A stretch of 64,000 nucleotides of DNA. Source: Ailanthus altissimus. Lineage: Eukaryota; Streptophyta; Magnoliopsida; Sapindales; Simaroubaceae. Where the stretch lies: assembly GCA_946807835.1 (NCBI GenBank), contig OX327699.1, forward strand, positions 7,929,001 to 7,993,000, read 5' to 3'. The position numbers and the translations under genes were made by a program. The notes beneath the pieces were generated by a model. That model worked only from the letters and a program-made list of their open reading frames with translations, was not told where the DNA came from and did no database searches. Shown here one piece after another: positions 1-11,900 of the stretch. Numbering within the stretch: position 1 is the first letter of the stretch; the number at the start of each line of letters is the position of its first letter.

Positions 1-2
1 GT

Positions 3-56
3 GATAAAGATTTGAGGACAAATCCTTTTCAAGAGATGAGGAATGATGCAAACTAG
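3..56 (+). pseudogene. Element E: C-terminal end of gypsy integrase (cut by window edge)
   Basis: The frame from base 3 reads DKDLRTNPFQEMRNDAN then a stop. This is the usual end of a plant chromovirus integrase (D-R-T-N-P-F-Q-E). The last codons lie inside the LTR that starts at base 44, so the polyprotein ends in the LTR. The rest of the element lies left of the window, so whether it is intact cannot be judged. Confidence 0.7.
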
Positions 57-560
57 GTTGCCAAAAAATCACAAGGTCCATTGAACATCCATGTGTGATG
101 GGGAACAATAGCACAATAGCTCATATGAGTAGTCAATGTGATATGAAGTCTAAATTGTTGATAGTAGTTGGTAGTTAGTAGTTGTAAGTTGTCATTAGTT
201 GCTATCATATATGCTAGACATCCCAAGAGGTCTCTATAAATATATGAGAGATGATGGAGAACAAAAAATAGAATTAATGATATTTATGTTGAGAGTTTTC
301 TCTTAAGTTCTTTAAAGAACTTTTATTAGAACTTATCAATATTTTATCTTGTGGGGTTCTCTCAGACTTATCCTTCACAACTTCTCATCTATCTTGAGTG
401 TGGTGTCTACTATCTTCTTATACCTCTGATTCTTATTTTTGATAGATAACGGGTCAAGTTTCTTTTTTTTTTTTATCTAAAAATTTGAATTAGAATGATC
501 CTTGGGCAAAAGAACCTCAATAAGCATTGGGTCTCACTTGTTTTTGTGAGATTCACATCA
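44..560 (+). repeat. Element E 3' LTR
   Basis: A 517-bp LTR from TGATGCAAAC to TTCACATCA with TG...CA ends. It matches, in inverted orientation, the LTR at 2452-3016, including the shared motif GGTCTCTATAAATATATGAG near 229-248, which is a plausible TATA box, and the terminal ATTGGGTCTCA segment. It follows directly on the integrase tail, so it is a 3' LTR in + orientation. Confidence 0.75.
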
Positions 561-562
561 GT

Positions 563-630
563 GAAGTACCCATCGTACTAGGAAGAACGTTTCTAGGCAC
601 TGGGAGAACCCTTATTAATATTCAAAAAGG
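563..630 (+). pseudogene. Fragment of Athila/Tat-like retroelement protease
   Basis: About 68 bases between two LTRs read EVPIVLGRTFLGTGRTLI and then NIQKG without a stop. This resembles the C-terminal part of the aspartic protease of Athila/Tat-type gypsy pol (pattern P-I-x-L-G-R-P-F-L-x-T-G-R). It looks like the surviving target sequence into which E and G inserted. No catalytic residue is present in so short a piece. Confidence 0.55.
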
Positions 631-1079
631 GTGATGGGGAATAACAATACAATAGCCTATGTGAGTAGCCGAGGAGAAACTATTAAAAGCCTATAACTAA
701 ATTTATTGTTGTGGTAAAAAATTTGACTATCAGTTTTGAAGTAAACCTTTAGTATTGGGAGTTATTGGTAGTTTTTATTAATTGCATTGTAATAAGTGTT
801 GGCATCCTAAGTGCCTCAGTTATTAGTAGTTGATGGTAGTTAGTAGTTGTAAGTTGTTATTAATTACTGTAATAAATGCTAGACATTGCAATATGTCTCT
901 ATAAATACATGAAAGATCAAGAGGAAAGCATTCAGACTGTAATTTCAGAAATCTAGTATTCAGAAACTTTTGTTTTGACTTGGTATTCTACCATTTTCAA
1001 TTTCATTTTTGTAATGATATCAACAACTTTTGTCTTTGTGAATGAAATCACGACCCATCAGCGCTTATCCTGCGTTATA
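631..1079 (+). repeat. Element G 5' LTR
   Basis: It starts TGATGGGGAATAAC and is followed by a primer-binding-like site at 1080. It contains TCTCTATAAATACATGA near 894, a likely TATA box, and is homologous in inverted orientation to 6781-7105. The right end is uncertain: an earlier CA end falls at 1060 and the other option is just before the primer site. Confidence 0.6.
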
Positions 1080-1091
1080 TGGTATCCGAGC
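1080..1091 (+). other. Primer-binding site (initiator-Met tRNA type), element G
   Basis: TGGTATCCGAGC differs at one base from TGGTATCAGAGC, the site complementary to the 3' end of initiator methionine tRNA used by many plant LTR retrotransposons. It lies just after the G LTR. Confidence 0.6.
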
Positions 1092-1155
1092 ATCGTCTTG
1101 AGATGCAGGCCCTCGTGACTTGAATAGAGATCGTTTGAATGCGCTCGAGCAAAGA

Positions 1156-1270
1156 ATGGAAACATGAATAACAAAATTGCATGAATGCATGACAGCATTA
1201 ACCGAACTGGTTATGAAGTCGATAGCTAAGGATCTAGTACAACGAGAATCAATGGCGACAAGGAGAAGTT
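1156..1270 (+). pseudogene. Element G gag N-terminus, truncated
   Basis: From ATG at 1156 the frame reads MET, a stop, then TKLHECMTALTELVMKSIAK. It resembles the short coiled N-terminal part of plant gypsy gag. It carries one stop and is cut near 1270, where the sequence switches to the opposite-strand F element. No further G coding sequence is seen. Confidence 0.4.
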
Positions 1271-2028
1271 CCTTTGTCTCATTGGGATTACTTTTATAGG
1301 CTGTGTACTATTTGGAATTGATGCTCCAATTATAAAGTTCATTTGATGCTCGATTACCCTTATTGATGGTAAAGTATTAGGCATCTCTTCGGGAAACACA
1401 TCATCAAATTCCTTTTCATCTTCTTCGGTTTGCAAACTTAATGTACACATAATAAACATTAGCTTAGCATCTAGTTGGCACTCCATTCCATCACTTGCAT
1501 CTTCCAACGATAGCATAGGTTCGTCATCTGACTTGCTTTCAGTTTTAATGACATTGTTATCACTTACAATCAATGCACTTTAATTTGGAGATTGAGATGC
1601 AATATGACTTATTCCCAAACATATAAAACATTTAATATTTTTATTACTTGGTTGGGAATCAAGATTACCTTGCCTTGGTTGCCTCCCATGTTTTGGCTCT
1701 TAGTTGATTCTGCTTTAATATTGGAATTAGCTTACTCATCTTTTTTACTTCAAGTTTCAAAGATGATGTAGAGCTAGAGTTTGGCCATACCCTGTAGATT
1801 CTTACGTAGTTGTTTTTCTACCTTCTTTGCCATATTTAATAATCTATCCCAAGCATCTTCATCAATGCTGCCATCATTCATGGTAGCACGCCTATCATGA
1901 ATTCGCACATTAGGAACTTTAGGTGTCTGGGTCCTTTGTGTGTTAGATTCAAATTTATCTATTCGTTTATGAACCTGCTCCAACTCTACTTTCAACATTT
2001 TCCTCATCTCACTCATTAAAGCTTCCAT
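1271..2028 (-). pseudogene. Element F gag-pol remnant with large internal deletion
   Basis: The ATG at 2028 begins MEALMSEMRKMLKVELEQVH, a gag N-terminus with a charged coiled-coil look that is nearly the same as element I at 3589. Near 1640-1590 a degenerate zinc-knuckle context is visible (CFICLGISHIASQSPN, third and fourth ligands damaged). From about 1573 the frame continues into an acidic linker and then EFDDVFPEEMPNTLPSIRVI, which normally lies just before reverse transcriptase. The capsid and protease regions are therefore missing. The frame breaks soon after, in the first part of RT. It is non-functional. Confidence 0.6.
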
Positions 2029-2438
2029 GAGAAACTTTGAATCAACCTACTTCGATGCAATTTCAGAAGTATTTTTGTTCTTGTTATTTAACATGTTTGC
2101 TGCAAAACAAAGTTAGAAAAATAAAAAGAACCTCGCACAGTCCTTCATGTGTTTCACTCAATGAATGATTCACTCATTTTCACTCATGTTTTTTTTTTTA
2201 AATTTAGAAAAGTAAATTTAAAATCAATTGAATCTGAATTTTTTAATTTCTTTTTGTCTTATTTATTTATTTATATGTAATAATAGAACTTGAAGAATTA
2301 GATAAAATAACAGATAAAAAGAAACAAGAAAATTGATATAGGCTACAGATTTTAGAGACAAAAATAAAGTTGTTGATTTAAAAGAAATAATAATAAATAA
2401 AAATTAAAAGGATAGTTCAAACCTGATTAGAGCTTAAG

Positions 2439-2450
2439 CTCTGATACTAA
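2439..2450 (-). other. Primer-binding site, element F
   Basis: On the minus strand TAGTATCAGAGC lies just inside the F 5' LTR. It matches the initiator-Met site TGGTATCAGAGC except for one base. This fixes the minus orientation of F. Confidence 0.65.
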
Positions 2451-2451
2451 A

Positions 2452-3016
2452 TGATGTGAACCTCACAAATAAAACTGAGACCCAATGCTCAATGAGGTTC
2501 CTTTACTAAAGGATCGTTCTAATTCAGATTTTTATATAAACAAAAATAAGAACCTTGACCCGTTATCTATAAGAGATAAGAATCAAAGATTGTAGACGCC
2601 ACACTCAAGATAGATGAGAAGTTGTGAGTGATAAGTCTGAAAGAACACCACAAGATAAAATCTTGATAAGTTCTAACATTCTTTGAAGAACTTAAGAGAA
2701 AACTCTCCATATTAATATCATAAATTTATTTTCATTCTTCATCATCTCTTATATATTTATAGAGACCTCTTAGGTTGTCTAGCATTTATTACAATAATTA
2801 ATGATAACTTATAACTACTACAAATAACTTAGGCACTTGGAATGCTAACACTTATTACAACAATTTATTATAACTTATAACTACTAACTACCAAAACCTA
2901 CCAATATTGAGACATCATATCACATGGGTTATCACATGAGCTGCTATGTTATTGTTCCTCAATACACATGAATGCTAAATGGACCTTGTGAATTTTTGTC
3001 AGTCTATTTTGCATCA
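2452..3016 (-). repeat. Element F 5' LTR
   Basis: A 565-bp LTR; on the minus strand it runs from TGATGCAAAA to GGTTCACATCA. A TATA-like stretch lies near 2750-2762. It is the inverted counterpart of the LTR at 44-560, with scattered differences and a few small length differences. Confidence 0.75.
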
Positions 3017-3214
3017 TATTGGACAATTTCTATGGTGTTCTCCTTTGACTTATCAATCAATCATGCCATAATTGATTATGGCATCTTCATTATACCATAG
3101 GTTCTTGCTTCAATATAAGCAACGGGTCACGGTTTCATACAAATCTATTTTTAGACGATCTTGGAGAACTTCTTGATCCAAAACTTCATCAATTTCTTAG
3201 TGTGGATCGTATCA
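3017..3214 (+). repeat. Element I 5' LTR, right part only
   Basis: Sequence ending GGATCGTATCA is followed two bases later by a primer-binding-like site, so it should be the end of a + strand LTR. Its left part seems lost at the F boundary. Confidence 0.45.
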
Positions 3215-3216
3215 GT

Positions 3217-3228
3217 TGGTATCAAAGT
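3217..3228 (+). other. Primer-binding site, element I
   Basis: TGGTATCAAAGT resembles the initiator-Met site with two changes and sits two bases after the CA end of the partial LTR. Confidence 0.5.
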
Positions 3229-3588
3229 TTGGCACTAGTTACAAGTTTGCCTATCTTTATATTTAAAAAAAATTATTAAAAAAATATATAGTATGATTCA
3301 ACTCTTGTAATTCTTATTTTAATTATACATGTTTGAGTTCTTTCTCGATTCCACAAATCTAAATTCCTTGCTAAAAAAAATATCCGTGACACAATCTTAT
3401 TTTTCTAAGCCTTTAAATTCAAATTTCTCTTTATGAGTTCTTGGAGAATTGTTACTGAAATTTTTTATATTTGTTTTATTAGTTTAATAAGAACCTATAG
3501 AGGATTACTACGAGAGAAAAAGGCAAGAGTGGTGAGCACATAAAAATACTTTAGAAATGCTTCAGAAGAGATTGATCTAAAGTTTCTC

Positions 3589-6500
3589 ATGGAAGCTTTA
3601 ATGGGTGAGTTGAGGAGAATATTGAAAGCGGAGATGGAACAGATTCATGAACGGATAGATCAAGTAGAGAATGCAAGTTTAGAGCAGCCGCAAAATAATT
3701 CTAATGTGCATAAAAGAGGGAGACTTCAACCTAGGGATGTGGATTTGAAGCTGAAGATTGTTATGGGGAAGGTTTTGATGAAGAAGCTAGGAATCAGGAA
3801 GATAATAACTTAGGTAGTATTTCAATTGTTAGTATTAGGAGATATGGTGGGCGGTTTAGAGAAGCTAGGAATCAGGAAGATAATAACTTAGGTAGTATTT
3901 AGATGAAAATTACATTATTTTAAGGCAAAAAGGATCCAGAAACTTACTTTGAGTGGGAGAAGAAGTTAGAATTAGTATTTGATTGTCACAATTATTTTGA
4001 GCTTAAAAAGGTCAAACTTGCAGCCATTGACTTTTTTGATTATTCGATTATTTGGTGGGATCAACTAGTGTTAAATAGGAAAAGAAATAGAGAGCGTTCA
4101 ATAGAGACTTGGGAGGAAATGAAAACCGTGATGAGCAGACAATTTATTCCAAGCCACCTTGAGTCCAAACATTGCAAAATCTTACACAAGGTAATCGAAG
4201 TGTGGAGGATTATTATAATGAGATGGAAATCGCTATGATTAGAGCGAATGTAGAGGAAGCCTGAGTGGCCACTATGGCTAGGCTTTTGGTTGGTTTGAAC
4301 CGGGAAATTCTAATTTGGTGGAATTACAATATTATGTGGAGTTAGAAGATATGGTGCACATGGCTATCAAAATTGAGAACCAACTTAAGAGGATGAGCAA
4401 CAGTACACGGCAAAAACCTAGCTTGGGTTCAACTTGAAGGCCAAATTTTATAAGAAAGAAGAGCAAAAAGCCACTACAAAGCCCAAAATTGAGCAAAAAC
4501 AATAAATGACCAGCCATGGAAATCAAGGTAAACCTGATTCTTCCACCACTCGAAATTGTGATATTAAGTATTTTAAATGCCAAGGCAGGGGTCATATAGT
4601 GAGCCAATGTCCAAACAAAAGAATTATGATATTGCGAGATAATGGTGAAATTGAATCTGATGATGAAGATGTCACCGAATCTATGTCACCATTAGAGGAC
4701 GTAGATGTTCAGGAATACACTGCCTAAGATGACGAAGTCCAACAAGAAAACATCTTTCATACTAGATGCCATGTGTAAAATAAGGTATGTAGTGTGATTA
4801 TTGACGGATGTAGTTGTACTAATATTGCTAACACTACAATGGTAGAGAAATTAGGGCTACTAACAATTAAATATCCTTAGTTTTACATATTGCAATGGCT
4901 CAATGATAGTGACGAGGTAAGGGGTACTAAATAGGTGTTAGTTTCCTTCTGCTTTGAAAAATATGAAGATGAAGTTTTATGTGATGTAGTTTCAATGCAA
5001 GCTGGACACTAATTACTAGGTTGACCATGGCAATTTGATCAAAGTGTCAAGCACGATGGTTTCACTAACAAATATTAGTTTATATTTAATTAAAGGACAA
5101 TCGTTCTAGTCCCTTTGTCACCAAAGCAGGTCTATAAAGATCAAGTGAGATTACAAAAAGAGAGTGATCAAAAGAAAGAGAGTGGGGAAAAGTAAAAAAA
5201 ATGAAAATCAAAAAGAGAAAAAAAAAAAAAGAGAGGCCAAGAAAAATGAGAGAAAAGTAAACTTCTATGTAAAAATGAGTGAAATACAAAGCGCGGTATT
5301 ATTAAATCAACCAATGATTGTACTTTTATACAAAGAGGCATATTTAAACACTAACAAACTTGACTCGTCTCTACCTAGTTCAGTTGTTTCTCTTTTGCAA
5401 GAGGTTGGTGATGTCTATTCCGAGGAGATTCCAATTGATTTACCTCTTATTCAAGAAATTGAATATCAAATCGATTTCATGCCTAGTGCTTTCATTCCAA
5501 ATTAACCAGCCTATCGATGTAATCCTGAGAAGGCAAAGTATCTACAAAGACAGGTTAGTGAATTGATGAAAATAGGGTACGAAAGGGAAAGTATGAGTTT
5601 GTGTGCCATGCCAGTGATTTTGGTTCCTTAAAAAGGAAAGATCGTGGAGAATGTGCATTGATTGCCGAGCAATCAACAATATAACTGTAAAATATCGTCA
5701 TCATATTTCTCGCTTAAATGATATGTTAGATGAGTTGTATAGTGCTTGTGTATTTTCTAAGATTGATTTAAAGAGGACGATGACGATGAATGAAAGAGGA
5801 CGATGAATGAAATTGTTTTTTAAAAATGAAAAATGGTTTATATGAGTGGTTAGTTATGCCATTTGGATTAACTAACGCACCGAGTACTTTTATGCAATTA
5901 ATGAACCACGTCTTACGTGAATGATTTTTTGTTGTCAATTTTGATGATATTCTCATCCATAGCAAAAACTTGGATGATCATGTTGTGCATTTAAAATCAG
6001 TTTTGGATGTACTTAGAAAAGTGAAGTAATTTACTAACTTGAAAAAGTATAACTTTTGCACCGATAAGCTTGTGTTTCTTGGTTTAGTTATGAGTGCACA
6101 AGGAATACAGGTTGACAAAGAGAAGATCCATGTGATTCAAGAGTGGCTGAGTTTCACGAGTGTAGGTCATGTTCATAGTTTTCATGGACTTTAACAGCAT
6201 CACCGCACCACTCACTGAAGTCATCATGAAGAATATTGAATTCAAATGGGGAGACAAACAAGAAAATGTGTTGCAATTGATCAAAGAAAAATTAACTCAT
6301 GCTCCTTTACTTTGCCGAATTTTACTAAAATATTTAAAATTGAATGTGATACTTCAGGTATAGGTATAGGCGTAGTTCTTATGTTAAGAGGAAAACCAAT
6401 AGCATATTTCAGCGAAAAATTAAGCAGGGCAACCTTAAACTACCCTAAATATGATAAAGAATTTTATGCATTGGTTCAAGCATTGAAAACATGACAACAC

Positions 6501-6765
6501 TACATTTGGCCTAAGATTTTCATGATTCACATTGATTATGAGTCCTTAAAGCATTTGAAAGGCCAACATAAGTTTAAGGTGAAATTCATCGAGATATTTT
6601 CATATGTCATCCGATACAAGTAAGGTAAGAAAAATATCATTGCCGATGCATTTTCTCGAAGGTACATATTAATTTTCTACTCTTGATGCAAAATTACTTG
6701 GTTTTGAGTATATTAAAAAATTATATCCTTTAGACTATGATTGTTGTGAGGAGTTTCAAAATTGT
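3589..6765 (+). pseudogene. Element I gag-pol remnant (gag, zinc knuckle, protease, RT, RNase H)
   Basis: A + strand gypsy polyprotein relic. ATG at 3589 opens MEALMGELRRILKAEMEQIH. The capsid region follows in broken frames (about 3930-4400, with SVEDYYNEMEIAMIRANVEE). A zinc knuckle with all four ligands, CFKCQGRGHIVSQC apart from a Y for the first F and a lost first Cys, appears near 4570. A protease-like stretch IIDGCSCTNIAN lies near 4800, and the RT lead-in (EEIPIDLPLIQEIEYQ) near 5425. A damaged YFDD region lies near 5940, and RNase H ([20 protein letters not shown]) near 6405-6470. Stops and frameshifts are everywhere, and integrase is missing because the copy ends against element H near 6765-6780. 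The order and motifs fit the same plant chromovirus group as A-C, but a different family. Confidence 0.7.
3783..3900 (+). repeat. Direct repeat of 40 bp, period 78, in gag of element I
   Basis: The stretch starting GAAGCTAGGAATCAGGAAG at 3783-3822 recurs at 3861-3900 with no visible difference. It is a 78-bp tandem duplication within the relic gag. Confidence 0.8.
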
Positions 6766-6780
6766 CAGAATTGTAAAATT

Positions 6781-7105
6781 TCTTAATACTTGATTTTTGC
6801 ATGCTTTCCCCCTCATCTCTCATGTATTTATAGAGACCTATTAAAAATTTTATCATTTATTACAGCAATTAGTGACAACTTACAACTACTAACTACCAAC
6901 TATTACCAACAACAAAGGCATTTAGAATGTCAGCACTTATTACAACATAATTAATGAAAACTACCAACAACTACCAATATTGAAGTTTTACTTCAAAACT
7001 AATTGTCAAACTATTAACCACACCAATAAATGTAGTTATAGGCTCTTAGAAGTTTCCCATCATATGGGCTACCCATATGTACTGTTGTGCTACTGTTTTC
7101 CATCA
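6781..7105 (-). repeat. Element H LTR, partial (3' LTR, minus orientation)
   Basis: On the minus strand it starts TGATGGAAAACAGTAGCACA at 7105 and runs through a TATA-like CTCTATAAATACATGAGAG near 6820. It is homologous to the G LTR. Its left part is missing where it meets element I. An integrase tail lies directly upstream, so it is the 3' LTR. Confidence 0.65.
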
Positions 7106-7455
7106 TTCTCCTCCACTTGAAAATTACTCATCCTTGAGTGACCACATAGATTACCTTCAGAATGATAGGTGGCGATATCTGTTACGTTGAAAGTTTTTTA
7201 TATGTTCATATCATTGGGTAGATTTATCACATATGCAATATCATTGATCTTCTTCAAAACTTTAAAAGTATCATAACATTTCTGCTTAGTTTACCATGAA
7301 CTCCTACAGGAGCCTCTCCTTACGTAAGTGAACCATCACATTATCACCCACCTCAAACATTTGATATTTTCAATGCTTGTCTACAACTGCCTTGCAATTC
7401 TCCTCCAAGGATTAATGCACCGCTTGGAATATCTTTGAATAAGTATTTGCTAAAT
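7106..7455 (-). pseudogene. Element H integrase C-terminal remnant
   Basis: Minus-strand frames read FEVGDNVMVHLRKERL, then KVLKKINDIAYVINLPNDMN, then TFNVTDI and, next to the LTR, NFQVEENDG. This is the GPY/F-like module and tail of a plant gypsy integrase. It has at least two stops and one frameshift, and the catalytic core is absent. Confidence 0.6.
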
Positions 7456-7841
7456 ATTCTTTATTGAATCTATAATAACAATTTGCAACTAAGTGACCTT
7501 ACTTTTCACATATTTGATATATAAGTTTATTATTCCTATTTAAAAAACCTGATCTAGCAACATATAATCTATTAGCATTACTTCCAAACGTTTAATATTG
7601 AAAGTTATTCAGATCAACTTAGCATTACCAAAGTTTCCAATATTACATAGGGCCATGAGGGAGGGGGTAATTAATCTCTATAAGTTTTACCCTATTGTTT
7701 ATATTTGGACTTGTTAATATCCTTACGACCTATTGTCCTTTTGCATAAATAGAGTTTATTTATGGCTGGACTAACAATAACTCAAATTTGAGCCATGCAA
7801 ATATGAAGTTATGAAGTATCTAGAGCTTAAGGGAAGTTAGG
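7456..7841. other. No recognised feature; left flank of element A
   Basis: I see no coding similarity or repeat structure here. The last five bases, TTAGG (7837-7841), are the probable left target duplication of A. Confidence 0.5.
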
Positions 7842-8544
7842 TGATGTGCATCATGAGGGTTCTAAATCAACTCAAGAAGGCGAGCTGAGCTTAAAGGAGA
7901 TTTCAGATGGTCCAATAATAAGGGCTAAGGCTAAACAGCTTCAAAGGGCCATAAGTAGTCAAATTGGAGCTATTGAAGCTTCTACGGGATTAGAAGCTTG
8001 CGATCTGAATGGAAACGATCTAAATGTATTTATTTGTCTTCAATTTGAGATTGGGACGTGATTTAGAGATGTTTGGTGACGTTGGGCTTTAAGAAGCAGC
8101 TAAGGGCTTTCTTTTCATGCTATTGGGCTTTATTTACTTCTTATGTTACTACTTTTATGTATTTGGGCTATTTTGAACTTGTTTTGTTTTCAAATTTTTA
8201 AGTCATATTGGGCTTATTTTGGGCCTTTTAAAGTCTATTAGGTAACATTAGGGTTTTCCCTCATTTTGTAAGCCTATATAAGGCATGTAAAAATCTTGTA
8301 GAGGCAGTTGCCTCATTTTGGTATTGGATGCACGAAAATAGACTTTTTCTCTCTCAAAATTGTCTTCTCAAGTTTTTCAACTCTTGAAGATAGTTGCTGA
8401 CTTATCACTCTTTGATCACCAAGAGTGTGGCGTCAAAACCCTAAATTGATCCTTGTGGCGTCCATACGACTTATCAAGGTATCGATTTAGTTCTATCCTC
8501 CATCAACTTCACAATTTAATTTTGTTATAAATCAAGGCACATCA
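7842..8544 (+). repeat. Element A 5' LTR
   Basis: TGATGTGCATCATG to GGCACATCA, directly followed by TT and a primer-binding site. The first 220 bp are open in the frame that, in the 3' LTR, encodes the end of integrase. The matching 71-codon open frame here (7846-8061) is a by-product of that, not a separate gene. Confidence 0.9.
8274..8283 (+). promoter_or_regulatory. TATA box in element A 5' LTR
   Basis: CTATATAAGG sits about 270 bases before the LTR end. The same motif is kept in the LTRs of B and C, fitting a pol II promoter that starts transcription in the LTR. Function is inferred from position. Confidence 0.55.
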
Positions 8545-8546
8545 TT

Positions 8547-8558
8547 TGGTATCAGAGC
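8547..8558 (+). other. Primer-binding site, element A
   Basis: TGGTATCAGAGC is an exact match to the site complementary to initiator-Met tRNA, two bases after the 5' LTR. Confidence 0.85.
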
Positions 8559-8918
8559 ATAGGATTTCAGTGTGCAAACTGAAGTTTTAGCTATTGAAGG
8601 TGTCTTGCTATTTTTTGTGTTATATAATTTCGTGGGGTTATTATCAGTTTGGGTCTCTAATATTTGAGGTTAGTAGTTGAATTGCAACTCTGAAGCATTA
8701 AAATTAATTCTTAGTAATTTGTGAACTGGAGATGGGTTGGCTGAATTAAATTGTTCTTGAACCTGGAAATTTTGTGAACCTGGAAATTTTGAATTTGAGT
8801 AAATTGTTGCTATCTGATTTTATTTACTGAATTGGTGAAAAATTCAGTTTGAGAAGAGTGTTTTAGCTACTGGTTATGTTGTTCAATTGTTCATACTTAT
8901 TTGCGGTTTTTGTTAATA

Positions 8919-11900
8919 ATGGTTGACGATGATGCAAGTAGAGTACCAAAGGGACTGAGTTTAGAACAAGCTCAACTCGTGGGCTTACAACGAGCTCATG
9001 ATGAATTTCGAGGTGAGATTACTGAAATTCGTGGACAACTCGCTGCAATTATAGAAATGATGCAAAGAAATACTTTGCTACCCCAACAAAGGCAGGTAGG
9101 GCGCAGGGTACCTCGAAATGACTTAGGGGATGCTGGAGATGAGCCAAATAGGGATGATGAGGCTGAAGATAAGAGTAGGATAAGGAGGCAGCAAAATGAC
9201 CCTACTAGTGGTATCAAACTTAATATACCACCATTTAGAGGTACTAGTTCTCCTGAAGAGTATCTTGAATGGGTTCAGAAGATAGAAAGGGTGTTTGATT
9301 GGCATGAGTACCCTGAGGCAAGGAAGTGTAAGGTAACAGCACTTGAGTTTACCGATTACGCACTTTTGTGGTGGGAAAACTTAAAAGCTCAGCGAAGAAG
9401 GGATGACGAAGAAGAAGTTACAAGCTGGCCACTTATAAAAAGATTAATGAAGAAGAGATTTGTTCCGGATTACTATAAACAAGAATTATATATCAAACTC
9501 CAGACTTTGCGGCAAGGTTCCTTGAGTGTGGAGGAGTATGTGAAAGAATTTGAGCTGTTGCTGATTCGCTGTGATTTGAATGAACCTCAAGAGCAAACAA
9601 TAGCTAGATTCCTTGATGGATTGAAGAGGGACATAGCTAATGTTGTTGAGTTACAGCCCTTCATATTTCTTGAGCATGTCATAAAGCTTGCAACTAAAGT
9701 AGAAAGACAGCAGAAAAGAGGGGGTGTCCATATGAGGTCAACTACAACAAGTAATACAAAGGCTGTTTCTTCGCCTTCGCGAACATGGAACACACCTAAA
9801 TGTGATGAGAAAGTGGAGTTCAGTAAAGAAAGTGCTAGTTCAGGTTCATTGAAAGGAAAGGAGAAGGTATTTGGACCTCAATTTTCCGAGAGGTCGCGAG
9901 ACATCAAGTGTTTCAAGTGCTTGGAAAATGGGCATATTGCTTCTGAATGTCCAAATAAGAGGGTGATGGTTTTACAAGGGAAGTATGGAGAGCTTGTAAG
10001 TGAAGATGAGGCTGAGATGGAAGGGGAATCTAAAGTTGAAGTGACTGAACAAGAAGAGAATCTTGAGCCAATGGAGGGAAATTTATTAGTTATTCAAAGG
10101 ATTTTGAGTGCTGAAATTAATATTGGTTTGGAACAGCGCGAAAACATCTTTCATACAAGATGTCAAATCCGAGATAAGGTTTGTGCCATGATCATTGATA
10201 ATGGTAGTTGCACCAATGTTGCATCCACTACTTTAGTGGAGAAACTGGGATTAACTACTGTTCCACATCCAAAACCATACAAATTACATTGGCTTAATGA
10301 CAAGGGAGAGATTCAGGTTACAAGATAGGTTCGGGTGCCATTCTCCATTAAAACCTTTCATGATGAGGTTTTATGTGATGTGGTTCCTATGACAGCTAGT
10401 CATGTGTTATTAGGACGCCCATGGCAATTTGATAATGATGTGACTTATAATGGGCGAAGGAACACTTATTCATTTGTGCTGAATGGGAAGAAAGTGAATT
10501 TGATGCCATTGAGTTCTCAACAAGTTAGAGAAGATCAGTTGCGGAATCAAAGAAAGATGATGGAATCTGGTAAAGGATTAATGTTACCCAAAAAGGGAGA
10601 TGTTGAGCAAGCATTAGCTTCTGTGGGGGTTGTTTTCATGACTTGGGCAAAGCCTTTATTGCAAGTGGAGGGTTTGGATTTGCCAAGACAGGTTGTGGAG
10701 TTGCTTGAAGAGTTCAAAGATGTATTTCCAGAAGAGCTACCATTGGGATTACCACCTATTCGAGGGATAGAGCATCAAATTGATTTGGTGCCAAGAGCTT
10801 CACTTCCAAATAGACCAGCATATAGATGTAATTCGGAGGAAGCAAAGGAGATCAAAAGGCAGGTTGGTGAGCTCTTAGAGAGGGGCTATGTGCGTGAGTC
10901 ACTTAGTCCTTATTCAGTGCCTACTTTACTTGTTCCAAAGAAGGATGGTACCATGAGAATGTGTGTGGACAGTCGGGCTATCAACAAGATAACGGTTAAG
11001 TATCAATTCCCTATTCCTAGACTTGATGATATGCTTGATGAATTGCATAGTGCAGTTTATTTTTCTAAAGTTGATTTGATGAGTGGATACCACCAAATTA
11101 GGATGAAAGAAGGTGATGAATGGAAAACAACCTTTAAAACTAAGCATGGATTGTATGAGTGGATGGTGATGCCGTTTGGGCTTTCTAATGCACCTAGTAC
11201 ATTTATGAGACTTATGAACCATATTTTGAGGAAGTTTATTGGGCTGTTTGTTGTGGTCTATTTTGATGATATCTTGATCTATAGTAAAACTTTAGATGAT
11301 CATGTGAAGCATCTTATGGCTGTATTTGAGACCTTGCGTGTGCTAAGTTGTATGGAAACCTCAATAAGTGCTATTTCTGCCAAGATAGTGTTATCCTTTT
11401 GGGGTATGTTGTTTCTGGCAGTGGAATTAAGGTTGATGAGGAGAAGGTTAAGGCAATTCGTGATTGGCCTAAACCTACTGGTGTTGCGGATGTGAGAAGT
11501 TTTCGTGGTTTAGCCTCTTTCTATAGGCGATTTATTAAAGACTTTAGTTCTATTGTTGCGCCTATGACAGAGTGTTTGAAAAAGGGAAATGCGTTTAGGT
11601 GGAATGAGAATGCACAGAAGTCATTTGAACTGATAAAAGAACAATTATGTTCTGCTCCAGTTTTAGCACTTCCCGATTTTGCTAAAATATTTGAAATAGA
11701 GTGTGATGCTTCAGGGGTCGGTATTGGGGCTGTGTTGATGCAAGAAAAGAGGCCAATTGCTTTCTTTAGTGAGAAGCTGAATAAGGCACGGTTAAACTAC
11801 TCTATTTATGATAAGGAGTTTTATGTATTGATTCGGGCTCTCGAGGTATGGCAGCATTACCTATTACCTAAAGAGTTCGTTATTCATACTGACCATGAAT

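Larger units (their letters stand above)
1271..3016 (-). mobile_element. Element F: internally deleted gypsy element (5' LTR, gag, fragment of pol)
   Basis: Read on the minus strand: 5' LTR (3016-2452), primer site, untranslated leader, gag start, then CCHC remains and a small pol piece ending near 1271. Most of gag, the protease and nearly all of pol are absent, and there is no 3' LTR. F meets + strand G sequence at its left end, so the left end is a truncation or recombination junction. Confidence 0.65.

Noticed and set aside
5164..5505. Lys-rich frame that might be a nuclear protein
   Set aside because: It spans an A-rich linker between protease and RT of element I and then reads into the RT lead-in.
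7846..8061. 71-codon frame at the LTR start (also at 29503-29718)
   Set aside because: It is the LTR copy of the integrase tail. It has no ATG at its apparent start and needs the upstream gag-pol frame.
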